From a virus, in IMG/VR virus record IMGVR_UViG_3300022822_000014, positions 1 to 64,000 of that record: DNA of 64,000 bases; one strand, 5' to 3'. This document shows, one piece after another, positions 31,283 to 40,305 of the stretch; the first letter of the stretch is position 1, and each line of letters opens with the position of its first letter. A program made the position numbers and the translations under genes. A model generated the notes under the pieces. The model was not told the origin of the DNA and made no database searches. It worked only from the letters and a program-made list of their open reading frames with translations.

Positions 31283-31307
31283 CTAAATAAGTTAACTAAA
31301 TAGTATT

Positions 31308-31916
31308 ATGCATATAATATATAAAGATAAAGAGGAAGATTTTGAATGTAAAATAGCGGTTGAAGGAGCAGACTTAAGTAACGCCAAAGCGCGTTTAATA
31401 TTGGAAAATAACAACCAAAGTTTACTTTTTAACGGAATAATTGACTCCGAAGGGAACTGCAAAGTCCATTTAGGAAAATTAAAAGTACTTCCGGAACACT
31501 TAAAAGGAACATTAAAACTAGAAGTAATTGTAGATGAAGACACCTACTTTGTACCCTACCAAGATGAATTTGTCTTAGAAGTTAGTAAGAAAGTTACTGT
31601 AGAGGTAGTAAATAAAAGAGAGTCCCCAATTAGTAAAAAGAAAGTCACAGTAGAAATAGCTCAAAAACCCAATAAATTAGTTGAAAGGAAGTATACAGAC
31701 AATAAGGCAGAAAACCAAAATTGGACTTTGGCAGTACTAGAAGCCCGCAAGGTACTATCAGGAGAGAAAATAAAAGAATTTAAACCTGAAGTAAGAAACC
31801 GCATATCACAGGAGATAGTAAAAGAAATTGCAAACAAATACAAAATACCCACTTCAAAAATATCAGAATTTAAATTAAAAGTAATACGAGAATTAACAGA
31901 ACCGAAAAAGAAATAA
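31308..31916 (+). CDS. Structural protein of fibre region, 202 aa
   Basis: N-terminal half (MHIIYKDKEEDFECKIAVEG, then ARLILENNNQSLLFNGIID) reads as a beta-sandwich; the middle has KVTVEV and KVTVEIA strands and the C-terminus (EKIKEFKPEVRNRISQE) is a basic helix bundle. I do not recognise the family. Gene order, late-type promoter and fibre genes downstream make a virion role likely. Confidence 0.5.
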   Translation: MHIIYKDKEEDFECKIAVEGADLSNAKARLILENNNQSLLFNGIIDSEGNCKVHLGKLKVLPEHLKGTLKLEVIVDEDTYFVPYQDEFVLEVSKKVTVEVVNKRESPISKKKVTVEIAQKPNKLVERKYTDNKAENQNWTLAVLEARKVLSGEKIKEFKPEVRNRISQEIVKEIANKYKIPTSKISEFKLKVIRELTEPKKK

Positions 31917-31925
31917 AGAATATAA

Positions 31926-32126
31926 ATGAGTAATGATCTTACAGACACATTAATACAAGATACCTACCCTAGATTAGTTCAGACAGTAGACGGTGTATTA
32001 TATGATGGTTTAGGAAATAATTTAATTATAAGCTCGATTACCCTCCCTCTTAGGATAAGTGAAGCAGCTAATTTTATTCAAACACAGAATATATACGCTA
32101 AGTATATTTTAAAACAACAGTTATGA
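31926..32126 (+). CDS. Small virion-region protein, 66 aa
   Basis: Starts MSNDLTDTLIQDTYPRLVQ and contains VDGVLYDGLGNNLIIS, a D-G-V-L-Y-D-G-x-G pattern common at the N-terminus of fibre proteins that attach to particle. Overlaps the next gene by 4 bases (ATGA). Confidence 0.55.
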   Translation: MSNDLTDTLIQDTYPRLVQTVDGVLYDGLGNNLIISSITLPLRISEAANFIQTQNIYAKYILKQQL

Positions 32127-32326
32127 CTACAGAGGAATCAATTGTAAATTTAACCACCCAAACCACAAATTTATTAGATACAGTTGGGGATATTAGTTCT
32201 ACTTTAGATGGACGTATAGAAACCGCCGTTACTGCCTCACAAAACGCTGCTTTAATACCGCTGGTTACTGTAGCAACAAATCTTATAGATACCCAAACCA
32301 TTTTTATAAACTATATAACCCAATAA
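32123..32326 (+). CDS. Small coiled-coil virion-region protein, 67 aa
   Basis: MTTEESIVNLTTQTTNLLD with heptad-like spacing of Leu and Ile and Thr/Ala-rich stretches suggests a short trimeric coiled coil. It lies between fibre-related genes. Confidence 0.5.
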   Translation: MTTEESIVNLTTQTTNLLDTVGDISSTLDGRIETAVTASQNAALIPLVTVATNLIDTQTIFINYITQ

Positions 32327-32330
32327 CAAA

Positions 32331-32948
32331 ATGTCTTTAGAAACAGAAGTAGCTGGGTTAACATCCGCCACTACAGCATTAACAAACGCTGTAGCACAAC
32401 AACAATTAAATGTATCTTCATCCGTAGCAAACTTTGCTGATATTATTAACAAGGTCAATACCGAATTAAATTTAGTAGATAACACATCAGATGCTGATAA
32501 ACCATTAAGTGATGCAGCGATTATAGAATCAGCTACAAAACAAGCAACACTTGTAGACGGTGTTAACATAAGTACAGTAAATGGTGTTTCACTTTTAGGT
32601 GGAACTCCCTTAGTAATAGAGAGAAGTAAAACAGAGCTTGAAACTTTAATATATGAAAATAGAGGAAATTTAAGAACACCCTCTATACCCTTACCCAGCT
32701 CTGATGATTCAATAGTTATAGAAGGTATTGGTCTTTTAATATTTGAAGGGACAACATTAGAGCCTGATGATGACGAAACCTGCTTTACCGCAATAGATCC
32801 AGTAACATCCATCCCATTCGGACAGTGGCTTTTAAATGTAGCAGCTCCTGATTTACAATCTGCATGGGCAACCGACGATAGAAATTTTAGAGATGAACTT
32901 GATGAAGATGAAACAAGTAGATTAACATCTTTTTTTGTAACAAAGTAG
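32331..32948 (+). CDS. Tail fibre or whisker protein, 205 aa
   Basis: N-terminal coil (TEVAGLTSATTALTNAVAQQ), then NTELNLVDNTSDADKPLSDA, the L-x-L-V-D-N-T-S-D-A-D-K-P-x-S motif found in many phage fibre proteins, then VNGVSLLGGTPLVIERSKTE and an acidic C-terminal domain. Likely a short trimeric fibre or connector for the large fibre encoded next. Confidence 0.65.
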   Translation: MSLETEVAGLTSATTALTNAVAQQQLNVSSSVANFADIINKVNTELNLVDNTSDADKPLSDAAIIESATKQATLVDGVNISTVNGVSLLGGTPLVIERSKTELETLIYENRGNLRTPSIPLPSSDDSIVIEGIGLLIFEGTTLEPDDDETCFTAIDPVTSIPFGQWLLNVAAPDLQSAWATDDRNFRDELDEDETSRLTSFFVTK

Positions 32949-32972
32949 AAAAACCAAATTAAAATAAAATTT

Positions 32973-35054
32973 ATGCAATTATCAACAAGAAGACTGTTAA
33001 CAGCAGTAAAATCAGGCACGGTATTAGGTGCAGAATTAGATACAAGGTTATCCAATGCAGGAACAAGGGTAGGTTTTGAGGAAGCTCTTTCGATGCGAAG
33101 TGAAACAAAGAGTTTAGCGGCAAACCAATTAGCAATCACTGCTATTATTGCAAGCCCAATAGCAACGGATTCTGTTTTTGGAGCAGCTAGCATAAATAAC
33201 TCTACAGCCGCACAAGCAATGTCTGCAAGTCCTGTAGCAATGCTAAATGTGACGCTTAACTTGCCAACCCTAACTAAAATCATAAACAATCAGGTAGCGT
33301 GGGACATATACTTACAAAGTCCTTATGCTGTAGATAATCTTGGTTATGCAGCCGCAGTTTTTGCAGAATTAGATTTAGTAGCATATCCTGATAGAACTTA
33401 TGTATTTGCTGACCCTGTTGCAATGGCACAAATTATAGGTAGTACTAATGCAATTAGAGCTATCATAGAAGATGATGATTTAGTTTTAAGAACATCAGTC
33501 AATAGTATAGGTATGGAGCTTGTAGCTACAAATGCAAGTGCTTTAAGCTATATCACGTTTTCTCAAAGAAGTATGACGGCTATTGCTAATAGTACAATAG
33601 CTATGTTTGAATTATCTTCAAAGTCATTGGCTGTAGCTGCTATTTCCAATAGTAAGATAGCAGTAGATACGATATATGCTAATAGTGTTGCAAGAGCTTC
33701 CTATAAAGGCAGTGCCTTCTTTGTGGCAAATTTAAAAAATACAATAGCAAACCTAGCAGGAATTAACCCTTTATCTTTTGCAACAATTGACGATATTATA
33801 AATGACGCTGTTGCAATAGGGGCAGTTAATGCAAATGAAAGCGCATCAGAAGCATTAGCTTCAAGTAGTGATGCAATGCTAACATTGGGTGCAAGCGCTA
33901 ATCTTTCTATCGTAACAGGTAATACTGTTATTATGGCTGCATTGGCAAGCAATAATACTGCAATGGTTAATATAGCTACAGGTACAAACTTTACACTTAT
34001 AAAAAGTAATGCAGTAATAATGACAGCACTTGCTGGCAATTCATCAGGAGTAACAGCATTATCTACTCACGCTAATTTAACACTTGCTATTAACGACTCT
34101 GTAGGAATGCCTATACTATCGTCTAATACAATATCAGTTGGAATTTTAGTTGGTGCAACCTCTACAGTAGGAATAAGAGATATTATTTTTAATTCCGAAA
34201 ATGCAATGACATCGGTGTCTAATAAAACAACTTCAATTAATGCTATTAATGCGAATGCTACCAGATGGGGAGAATTTAAAGGAAGTCCTTATTATGAAGA
34301 CAATGCTTTTGCAATAACTTATAATCTTGCAGGAATAACTTTAATAATGTCAACCTTTGCTCAAATCATAGCTAAAGCATCAGCTTTAACACTAGTAAAT
34401 GCAAACGCAGGAGCATCAGAAGTACTAGCAACTAGTTCAGATGCGATGCTTACCCTTGCTACAAGTGCAAACTTTAGTATTGTAGCTGGGAATAGTCTTA
34501 TTATGACAGGATTTGTTGCTAATACAGCAGCACTTATAGCACTTGGAGGACATTCAAATATTAATGTAGCAATAGGAAACGCAGTAGCAATTGGATTAAT
34601 AGTAAATTCAGCACCAGCAATGGCAAGCTATGTTTCTAACAATACTTTACTAGGATCTCTGTTTGGTAGTTCAATAGCCAAAGCAGCTATATTTACATCT
34701 ACAGTAGCAGTTGCAGCATTAGCAGGTTCTGCATCAGCGGTTACTTACTTGAAATCAATTCAAACATTATTATTATCATCAACAACCCCAACAGCTGGGA
34801 ATTGGGTTTCATTTGGAAGCGGTGTACCAGCGAAAATACTTATGGTAACTTACAGACAACAAGGTATTGGAGCTATTGAAACCCCAATTAGGTACCGTTC
34901 CCCAGAAAGTATACAATTAAGTATGGTTGGTACAGCAGCAATTGGTGACCAGATTGGTAGAACCCACATTGGTGCTTTTAGCAACCTAGAATTTAATACT
35001 ACGGCTATTAGTGCAATCACTGGTGCAGGTATTGGATATATTTCAATGGTCTAA
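32973..35054 (+). CDS. Large repetitive tail fibre protein, 693 aa
   Basis: Rich in Ala, Ser, Asn and Ile. Residues about 180-610 consist of short imperfect repeats of type S-x-x-A-M-x-x-I-A-x-N; two longer blocks of about 140 residues are homologous (K-G-S-x-x-x-x-x-N with L-A-G-I near 247 and near 435, each followed by S-S-D-A-M-L-T-L and S-A-N-x-S-I-V). The C-terminal 100 residues (from GNWVSFGSGVPAKILMV) are a non-repetitive beta domain, probably the receptor-binding tip. No collagen-like Gly-x-Pro repeats, so an obvious P4H substrate is not seen here. Confidence 0.65.
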   Translation: MQLSTRRLLTAVKSGTVLGAELDTRLSNAGTRVGFEEALSMRSETKSLAANQLAITAIIASPIATDSVFGAASINNSTAAQAMSASPVAMLNVTLNLPTLTKIINNQVAWDIYLQSPYAVDNLGYAAAVFAELDLVAYPDRTYVFADPVAMAQIIGSTNAIRAIIEDDDLVLRTSVNSIGMELVATNASALSYITFSQRSMTAIANSTIAMFELSSKSLAVAAISNSKIAVDTIYANSVARASYKGSAFFVANLKNTIANLAGINPLSFATIDDIINDAVAIGAVNANESASEALASSSDAMLTLGASANLSIVTGNTVIMAALASNNTAMVNIATGTNFTLIKSNAVIMTALAGNSSGVTALSTHANLTLAINDSVGMPILSSNTISVGILVGATSTVGIRDIIFNSENAMTSVSNKTTSINAINANATRWGEFKGSPYYEDNAFAITYNLAGITLIMSTFAQIIAKASALTLVNANAGASEVLATSSDAMLTLATSANFSIVAGNSLIMTGFVANTAALIALGGHSNINVAIGNAVAIGLIVNSAPAMASYVSNNTLLGSLFGSSIAKAAIFTSTVAVAALAGSASAVTYLKSIQTLLLSSTTPTAGNWVSFGSGVPAKILMVTYRQQGIGAIETPIRYRSPESIQLSMVGTAAIGDQIGRTHIGAFSNLEFNTTAISAITGAGIGYISMV

Positions 35055-35064
35055 AGTATAGTAT

Positions 35065-35367
35065 ATGAAAATACCTTATACATGGGGTAATGCTGATTTT
35101 ACATGGAATGATAATGATTTCATATGGCAAGATGTATATTACATACTAGAGAAGATAAAAAAAGGAGGTAATAACTCATCATCTATATCTTCTCTTACCA
35201 AAAAAGAAAAAGAAAAACTAATTAAGGTTATTCTTACTTTAAACGGGATAGATTACAGAGAACAAAAAACCATTTTTAAGACTTATAAGGTAACTGCTAA
35301 AGACATAGAAATGGTATCAACTAAAATTAAGATATTAGTTGAAAGTAAATCAATAAAAATAGTTTAA
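35065..35367 (+). CDS. Fibre-associated small protein, 100 aa
   Basis: Starts MKIPYTWGNADFTWNDNDF; the W-G-x-x-x-F-T-W-x-x-x-x-F-x-W cluster of aromatic residues recalls small tail proteins encoded right after fibres. The C-terminus (LTKKEKEKLIKVILTLN) is basic and helical. Role unknown. Confidence 0.5.
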   Translation: MKIPYTWGNADFTWNDNDFIWQDVYYILEKIKKGGNNSSSISSLTKKEKEKLIKVILTLNGIDYREQKTIFKTYKVTAKDIEMVSTKIKILVESKSIKIV

Positions 35368-35411
35368 TATAGAAATAAATACTATTTTCTATAGAAACAA
35401 AAATAAAAGTT

Positions 35412-37079
35412 ATGATACAATTAGGTATATCTGCTTTTTATCACAATTCAGCAGCCTGTCTGGTTAAAGACGGTAAAGTTCTATATGCTGTAGAAGAAGA
35501 AAGGTTTACAGAAATAAAACATGATGCTTCCTTCCCGATCAACTCAATTAAATGGTTACTTAAAGAATCAGGAATAAAACTAACAGACATAGATGAAGTT
35601 TGTTGGTATGAAAACCCAGATAAAAAGAAAAATAGGGTAGTTACTACGTTTAAAAAAAGACCAATTAGTACATTTTTTCAAAAACGTAAATTTCTTAAAG
35701 AACAAGAAGCCAATTCACCAAAAACCCTTTTACAGAATATCGGATATACCGGTAAAATTTCATATACCGATCATCACCTCTCCCATGCAGCTTTCACCTA
35801 TTATACCTCAAATTTTCAAACCTCTGCAATATTAACAATAGACGGAGTAGGGGAATGGGCTACAGCAACAATCGCTGAAGGTAGAGGGGATAGAATTTAC
35901 AACCATTTATCAATTAATTTCCCTAATTCTCTAGGAATGTTTTACTCAACCTTTACAGCCTACTTGGGATTCAAACCTAATGAAGGAGAGTATAAGGTAA
36001 TGGGTCTTGCACCATATGGAGATTCAAGTCAATTTAAAGACAAGCTTAAAAGTATCTTTTTCACTACAGATAATAAATTCTGGATAGATCAGAAGTATTT
36101 TACATGGGAATACTCAGATAAAATAATGTTTAATAAAAATCTATGCCGGTTACTGGGCATTCCCCCCCGTCTGCCGGAAGAACCTATAACCCATGAACAT
36201 CAAAACTTAGCAGCAGCTTTGCAAGAGGTATATGAAGAGAGATTTCTTGTATTAGTAGAAAAAGCTAAACTTATCACAGGATCTGAAAATTTATGTATAG
36301 GAGGAGGATGTGCTTATAATGGAGTAGCAAACTTTAAAGCATATAAATACTTTAAACATTTACATATACCATTTGCACCCTCTGATGCAGGTTCAGCCAT
36401 AGGAGCGTGTCTCTACCAATATGAAGGAAAGAGCCAAGAGAACTCATCCCCTTACTTAGGCCCAGAGTACACAGACACGGAGGTAAAGAGAGAACTTAGA
36501 AAATATGAAGATAGGGTACTTTCATTTCATCTTACGGATGAAAAGATTATTAAAAAAACAGCTGAACTTTTAATTGCACAAAATATAGTAGCATGGTTTC
36601 AAGGTCAAATGGAATTTGGAGCAAGAGCATTAGGAAATAGATCTATATTAGCTTCTCCTGCAAATCCTAAAATGAGAGAAAAGCTTAATTATGTAATTAA
36701 AAAAAGAGAAGGTTTTAGACCATTTGCACCTTCAGTATTAGAGGAAGACGGAAATAAATGGTTCGGGACAACAGAACCAGTCCCTTATATGAACGTAGTC
36801 TCTTTTGCTAGAACATCACACAATGTAATCCCCTTCCCCGCTGCCACCCATATAAATAAAACTTGCAGAGTACAGACAGTAAGTAAAAAGCAAAATGAAA
36901 AATATTATAATCTACTATCGGAAATGAAAAGAGTAACAGGAGCAGGAGTACTGTTAAATACTTCTTTTAATTTAAAGGACCAGACAATCACTATGTCACC
37001 TAAACAAGCCATAGAGAGATTTATAGATTCAGAAATAAACTACCTGGTAATAAATAATTTTTTAATCAAGAAGATATGA
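35412..37079 (+). CDS. Carbamoyltransferase (NodU/TobZ family)
   Basis: 555 residues. The N-terminal ASKHA-like domain has ISAFYHNSAACLVKDGKVLY (His of H-N-x-A-A) and EEERFTEIKHD; SYTDHHLSHAAFTYY (about 118) and LTIDGVGEWAT hold metal and ATP ligands; GGGCAYNGVANFK, FQGQMEFGARALGNRSILA and FRPFAPSVL are the YrdC-like/C-terminal family motifs. These enzymes move a carbamoyl group from carbamoyl phosphate via carbamoyl-AMP to a hydroxyl. In a phage with glycosyltransferases and DNA modification, the acceptor could be a sugar on protein, polysaccharide or base. A small partner gene overlaps its stop codon. Confidence 0.85.
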   Translation: MIQLGISAFYHNSAACLVKDGKVLYAVEEERFTEIKHDASFPINSIKWLLKESGIKLTDIDEVCWYENPDKKKNRVVTTFKKRPISTFFQKRKFLKEQEANSPKTLLQNIGYTGKISYTDHHLSHAAFTYYTSNFQTSAILTIDGVGEWATATIAEGRGDRIYNHLSINFPNSLGMFYSTFTAYLGFKPNEGEYKVMGLAPYGDSSQFKDKLKSIFFTTDNKFWIDQKYFTWEYSDKIMFNKNLCRLLGIPPRLPEEPITHEHQNLAAALQEVYEERFLVLVEKAKLITGSENLCIGGGCAYNGVANFKAYKYFKHLHIPFAPSDAGSAIGACLYQYEGKSQENSSPYLGPEYTDTEVKRELRKYEDRVLSFHLTDEKIIKKTAELLIAQNIVAWFQGQMEFGARALGNRSILASPANPKMREKLNYVIKKREGFRPFAPSVLEEDGNKWFGTTEPVPYMNVVSFARTSHNVIPFPAATHINKTCRVQTVSKKQNEKYYNLLSEMKRVTGAGVLLNTSFNLKDQTITMSPKQAIERFIDSEINYLVINNFLIKKI

Positions 37080-37192
37080 AAGTAATAAATTGGATTAAAG
37101 CTAAAATTTGGAATTGGAGAAAAGAAAGAGAGTATAGAAAGAAAATAGCTGAACTTAAAAAAAGAGACCCTTTTAATTATAAAAACTTTTAA
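37076..37192 (+). CDS. Small partner of carbamoyltransferase, 38 aa
   Basis: ATG at 37076 overlaps the carbamoyltransferase stop (ATGA). Reads MKVINWIKAKIWNWRKERE and ends KKRDPFNYKNF: an amphipathic, basic helix with a Pro-Phe end. Small genes directly after carbamoyltransferases are common in bacteria, which supports it as real; function unknown. Confidence 0.5.
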   Translation: MKVINWIKAKIWNWRKEREYRKKIAELKKRDPFNYKNF

Positions 37193-37272
37193 AAATAGTT
37201 GCATAAGTAATTTATATTTCTTATATTGAATTATAAGACACAAGTGTCGTAGCCCCACTCTAAAAACAAAAA

Positions 37273-37575
37273 ATGGCAAACCTTAGACAAAACCAAGTAG
37301 AAAAAGAAGTCCTAGAACAGGAACTTTACAAAGCAGACCTGAGACATTCATTTTTGAAGGCGGAACAGGAAGAGTACCCTTACAATCTACAAACCCCACT
37401 ATTACCACACTTAAACCCAATGAACCACCCTGATGCAAAAAAACATCAGATAGTGTCATTTATTAAATCAGGTATTCGTATATTAGGTTATATATTGATA
37501 CCTTTTGATTTTGGAGCAGCAGCAATAGTGCTAGTAATATCAGAAACAGTAGGAGTATACGAAGAATTAGTTTAA
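37273..37575 (+). CDS. Hypothetical protein with membrane segment, 100 aa
   Basis: Starts MANLRQNQVEKEVLEQELY; N-terminal helix is charged, the middle is Pro/His-rich (LQTPLLPHLNPMNHPD) and residues about 70-92 (ILGYILIPFDFGAAAIVLV) form one membrane segment. Ends 9 bases before queD. Unknown function. Confidence 0.45.
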   Translation: MANLRQNQVEKEVLEQELYKADLRHSFLKAEQEEYPYNLQTPLLPHLNPMNHPDAKKHQIVSFIKSGIRILGYILIPFDFGAAAIVLVISETVGVYEELV

Positions 37576-37584
37576 ATAAAAGAA

Positions 37585-38052
37585 ATGGGTAAATTTACAT
37601 CAACAAAAGTATTTGACGGGTACTCTACTGTATTTCGTCAATGGAGAGCAGAAACAACTCATTGCCGTTTTTTACATGGCTATGGAATTTCATTTCAACT
37701 ATGGTTTGAAGGGGAATTAGATGAACGTAATTGGGTTTGGGATTTTGGCGGAATGAAAAGAGCTAAAGGAACTATAGACGGTATGTCCCCTAAAGATTGG
37801 ATGGATTATATGTTTGATCATACTCATATAGTAGCAGAAGATGATCCCTTTAAAGACTCTTTTTTAAAAATGGAACAAGCAGGTGTATCTCAAGTAAGAG
37901 TTGTACCGGCAACAGGAGCAGAAAGCTTTGCAAAATTTATATTTGATAAAGTATCCCCGTTTATACTAGAAGAGACCGAAGGAAGAGTTAAAGTAACAAA
38001 AGTTGAATTTAGAGAACACGCTAAAAACGCAGCATCGTATGAGCTTAGGTAG
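37585..38052 (+). CDS. queD: 6-carboxy-tetrahydropterin synthase (QueD)
   Basis: 155 residues of the PTPS fold. FRQWRAETTHCRFLHGYG (residues 17-34) holds Cys and His in the order of the variant family that has HGY in place of HGH; NWVWDFGGMK and FDHTHIVAEDDPF are the following signature segments, and the Glu of KVEFREH completes the site. It makes CPH4 from dihydroneopterin triphosphate supplied by FolE (40306). Its end overlaps the queE start by 14 bases. Confidence 0.85.
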   Translation: MGKFTSTKVFDGYSTVFRQWRAETTHCRFLHGYGISFQLWFEGELDERNWVWDFGGMKRAKGTIDGMSPKDWMDYMFDHTHIVAEDDPFKDSFLKMEQAGVSQVRVVPATGAESFAKFIFDKVSPFILEETEGRVKVTKVEFREHAKNAASYELR

Positions 38053-38818
38053 AATAGAAGATTATAGTAGAATTTTACCTATTGTTGAGATTTATACAGC
38101 AGTACAATCAGAAGGTTCAAGAGCAGGGTATCCAACAGTAGTTATTAGAACTACAGGGTGTACCCATAGGTGTTATTTCGGAGAAGGAGGCTGGTGTGAT
38201 AGCTGGTACACTTCAATACACCCAGAGAAAGGAAAATTTAACTTTAATGATATAATTCAAGCGTATAAGAATAACCCTCATATTACTGAAATGATGTTGA
38301 CGGGGGGAGCCCCTACAATGCATCCAAAGTTAGTAAACGAATTAACCCACTTTGCACATGAAAGGGGTATTTTTATAACAATGGAAAACGAAGGGTCCCA
38401 TTACCTGGAAACTGATTACCCTATCGATCTACTTTCGATATCTCCTAAGTTTAGCAACTCTATCCCTGTCCTCGGTGTACTCACCCCAGAAGGTAAAGTG
38501 ACTGATGAGAGAATGATTAAACAGCATAATAAGTTTAGGCTTAACTATGATGCAATAAAAAAGAGTATATTATTTCATAAAAACTACCACTTAAAACCGG
38601 TCTGGGACGGAAAAGACCAAGGAGCATTGGAAGAAATATTAGATTGCATTAAAACATTAGAAATACCCCAGGATAAAGTTTGGTTTATGCCGGCTGGTGA
38701 TAGTAGGGAAGCTCTATTTATATCATATCCACTACTATTTGATTGGGTGAGAGATAATGGATACAGAATGACTTGGAGACCGCATATAATCGCCTTTCAA
38801 GATGCAAGATGCGTCTAA
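38039..38818 (+). CDS. queE: 7-carboxy-7-deazaguanine synthase (QueE), radical SAM
   Basis: 259 residues from ATG 38039; a TTG 12 codons upstream was not chosen because ATG gives the usual start before PIVEIYTAVQSEG. The Fe-S site is RTTGCTHRCYFGEGGWCDSWY, with Cys spacing C-x3-C-x7-C rather than C-x3-C-x2-C. EMMLTGGAPTMHPKLVNEL is the SAM GGEP-like strand, and YHLKPVWDGK is in the substrate part. It converts CPH4 to CDG. A ferredoxin gene follows 25 bases later and may supply electrons. Confidence 0.85.
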   Translation: MSLGRIEDYSRILPIVEIYTAVQSEGSRAGYPTVVIRTTGCTHRCYFGEGGWCDSWYTSIHPEKGKFNFNDIIQAYKNNPHITEMMLTGGAPTMHPKLVNELTHFAHERGIFITMENEGSHYLETDYPIDLLSISPKFSNSIPVLGVLTPEGKVTDERMIKQHNKFRLNYDAIKKSILFHKNYHLKPVWDGKDQGALEEILDCIKTLEIPQDKVWFMPAGDSREALFISYPLLFDWVRDNGYRMTWRPHIIAFQDARCV

Positions 38819-38843
38819 GTAGTAAAAATTTAATTTAAAGATA

Positions 38844-39155
38844 ATGAGCTATATAATAGGTAGCCCTTGTGTTAGTACATGTGATACTGCCTGCGTTAAT
38901 GTATGTCCAGTAGACTGTATTCATGGTCCAATAGACATTACTGGAGCCGGAGCAGAGGTATTTGGAATGTCCAAAGACGAACTACAAGGAAAAATGTTAT
39001 ATATCAACCCAGATGAATGCATAGACTGTGGGGCATGCTTACCTGAATGCCCAGTTTCTGCAATATTTGATACAGAAGAAGAAGCAATAGAAGCCGGGGA
39101 AGAAGAGTATGTTCATAGGAACTACGAGTTTTTTGGACTTAAATTTATAAATTAA
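38844..39155 (+). CDS. Bacterial-type ferredoxin, two Fe-S clusters
   Basis: 103 residues. Two Cys groups: [22 protein letters not shown] and [18 protein letters not shown], compatible with two [4Fe-4S] clusters or a 3Fe-4Fe type; acidic tail. Placement directly after queE suggests it reduces the radical-SAM cluster of QueE, and possibly other Fe-S enzymes. This is inference from position. Confidence 0.85.
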   Translation: MSYIIGSPCVSTCDTACVNVCPVDCIHGPIDITGAGAEVFGMSKDELQGKMLYINPDECIDCGACLPECPVSAIFDTEEEAIEAGEEEYVHRNYEFFGLKFIN

Positions 39156-39157
39156 AA

Positions 39158-39451
39158 ATGACACTAGACCAGATTTTAAATCAAAGTATTGACAAAATGT
39201 CAAACGTAATTACCATTAACGGAAGTCCAGTATGGGACTATAAAGAAGGAAACTACCCCTACATTTACCTTATATCAGAAGATCCTTGGAAAGTGGCTGA
39301 AGAAGAGTATGTAACTGTACAGGAATTATTAGATTTCTGTAATACTGTAGCGCAAAGACATAAAACAATTGAATTTGCAACAGAAGCAGATCAACAGCCT
39401 TTAACTACATTAACTTGGAAAACAGGAGTTTTAGAATTATCACATTTTTAA
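39158..39451 (+). CDS. Hypothetical protein, 97 aa
   Basis: Starts MTLDQILNQSIDKMSNVIT two bases after the ferredoxin. Contains WDYKEGNYPYIYLISEDPW and ends VLELSHF; small mixed alpha/beta protein, no known motif. It may be part of the deazaguanine operon by position. Confidence 0.45.
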   Translation: MTLDQILNQSIDKMSNVITINGSPVWDYKEGNYPYIYLISEDPWKVAEEEYVTVQELLDFCNTVAQRHKTIEFATEADQQPLTTLTWKTGVLELSHF

Positions 39452-39469
39452 GGATTAAGAAGGAATACA

Positions 39470-39835
39470 GTGTATAAGTACGGAGCAAAATTAATAAGGG
39501 TAGTAGACGGAGATACAGTAGACTGTATGATCGATTTAGGATTTGATACCTGGGTAAAAGCAAGATTACGGCTTAAAGGCGTTGATACTTGGGAAAGCAG
39601 AACAAGAGATCTAGAAGAAAAGAAAAAAGGAAAAGCAGCAACAGCCTTTACAAAAAAATACATGGAAAAGAATGACGGAAAATTTACTCTTCAATCTTAT
39701 GGGAAAGGAAAGTTCGGTAGGGTGCTAGCTGAGATTTTTATCGAAGGAGAAAATAGTTCCTTGAATAATCTTCTTATAGAAAATAACCACGCTTACGTAT
39801 ACGAAGGTGGTAAAAAACAAATATTTAAAACTTAA
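39470..39835 (+). CDS. Thermonuclease-like (SNase) nuclease
   Basis: 121 residues starting with GTG at 39470. IRVVDGDTVDCMIDLGF gives the catalytic Asp, RLRLKGVDTWESR the Arg and Glu of the SNase active site, YGKGKFGRVLAEIFI the second Arg, and LLIENNHAYVYEGG the last strand. Calcium-dependent nuclease of the staphylococcal type; no signal peptide, so intracellular. Role could be host DNA degradation or DNA repair. Confidence 0.8.
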   Translation: MYKYGAKLIRVVDGDTVDCMIDLGFDTWVKARLRLKGVDTWESRTRDLEEKKKGKAATAFTKKYMEKNDGKFTLQSYGKGKFGRVLAEIFIEGENSSLNNLLIENNHAYVYEGGKKQIFKT

Positions 39836-39843
39836 ATTAAGTT

Positions 39844-40263
39844 ATGGCGGAAAAGGTTTTTTTAGATTGGGAATGGGTGTCTCATCAACTCAATACAATC
39901 GCAGACAAGTTACAGGGTGATAACCTAGATATTTATGCAGTTACTGGAATACCTAGAGGAGGACTAATCCCTGCAATAATGTTCTCACATCGATACGGAA
40001 TACCGTACATGGATTTTAGCCAAGCAAAAAATTTACCGAGATTTTCTCGTAAGAAAATTATAGTCTTAGACGATATAGCAGATACCGGAAAGACATTAGA
40101 GGAAATACTTCCTCTAACTTTTATCACCGCAACACTAGCATACAGAGATATGTCCTCAATAGTCCCTGATTATTTTGGTGAGCATATTAAACATGGAGAC
40201 TGGCTGGTGTACCCGTGGGAAGAAAAAAGTTCAAAAACAGTACAAGATTATCTTGTTATATAG
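39844..40263 (+). CDS. Phosphoribosyltransferase
   Basis: 139 residues of type I PRTase fold: GIPRGGLIPAIMFSHRYGIP (PPi loop side), then KIIVLDDIADTGKTLEEI (about 75-95) which is the PRPP-binding D-D-x-x-x-T-G-x-T. Substrate base not determined by motif; a purine or xanthine/guanine type is plausible. It is adjacent to folE. Confidence 0.78.
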   Translation: MAEKVFLDWEWVSHQLNTIADKLQGDNLDIYAVTGIPRGGLIPAIMFSHRYGIPYMDFSQAKNLPRFSRKKIIVLDDIADTGKTLEEILPLTFITATLAYRDMSSIVPDYFGEHIKHGDWLVYPWEEKSSKTVQDYLVI

Positions 40264-40271
40264 AAAAGTAA

Positions 40272-40283
40272 TTCATATATTTA
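40272..40283 (+). promoter_or_regulatory. Promoter box TTCATATATTTA with GTTATA leader
   Basis: One change from the consensus; GTTATA follows at about 40295 before the folE ATG at 40306. Confidence 0.45.
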
Positions 40284-40305
40284 AATATAAACAAAAGTTA
40301 TAAGA

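Noticed and set aside
32252-33289. 345-codon open frame on the minus strand
   Set aside because: It mirrors the Ala/Ser-rich fibre genes on the + strand; composition is that of a shadow frame.
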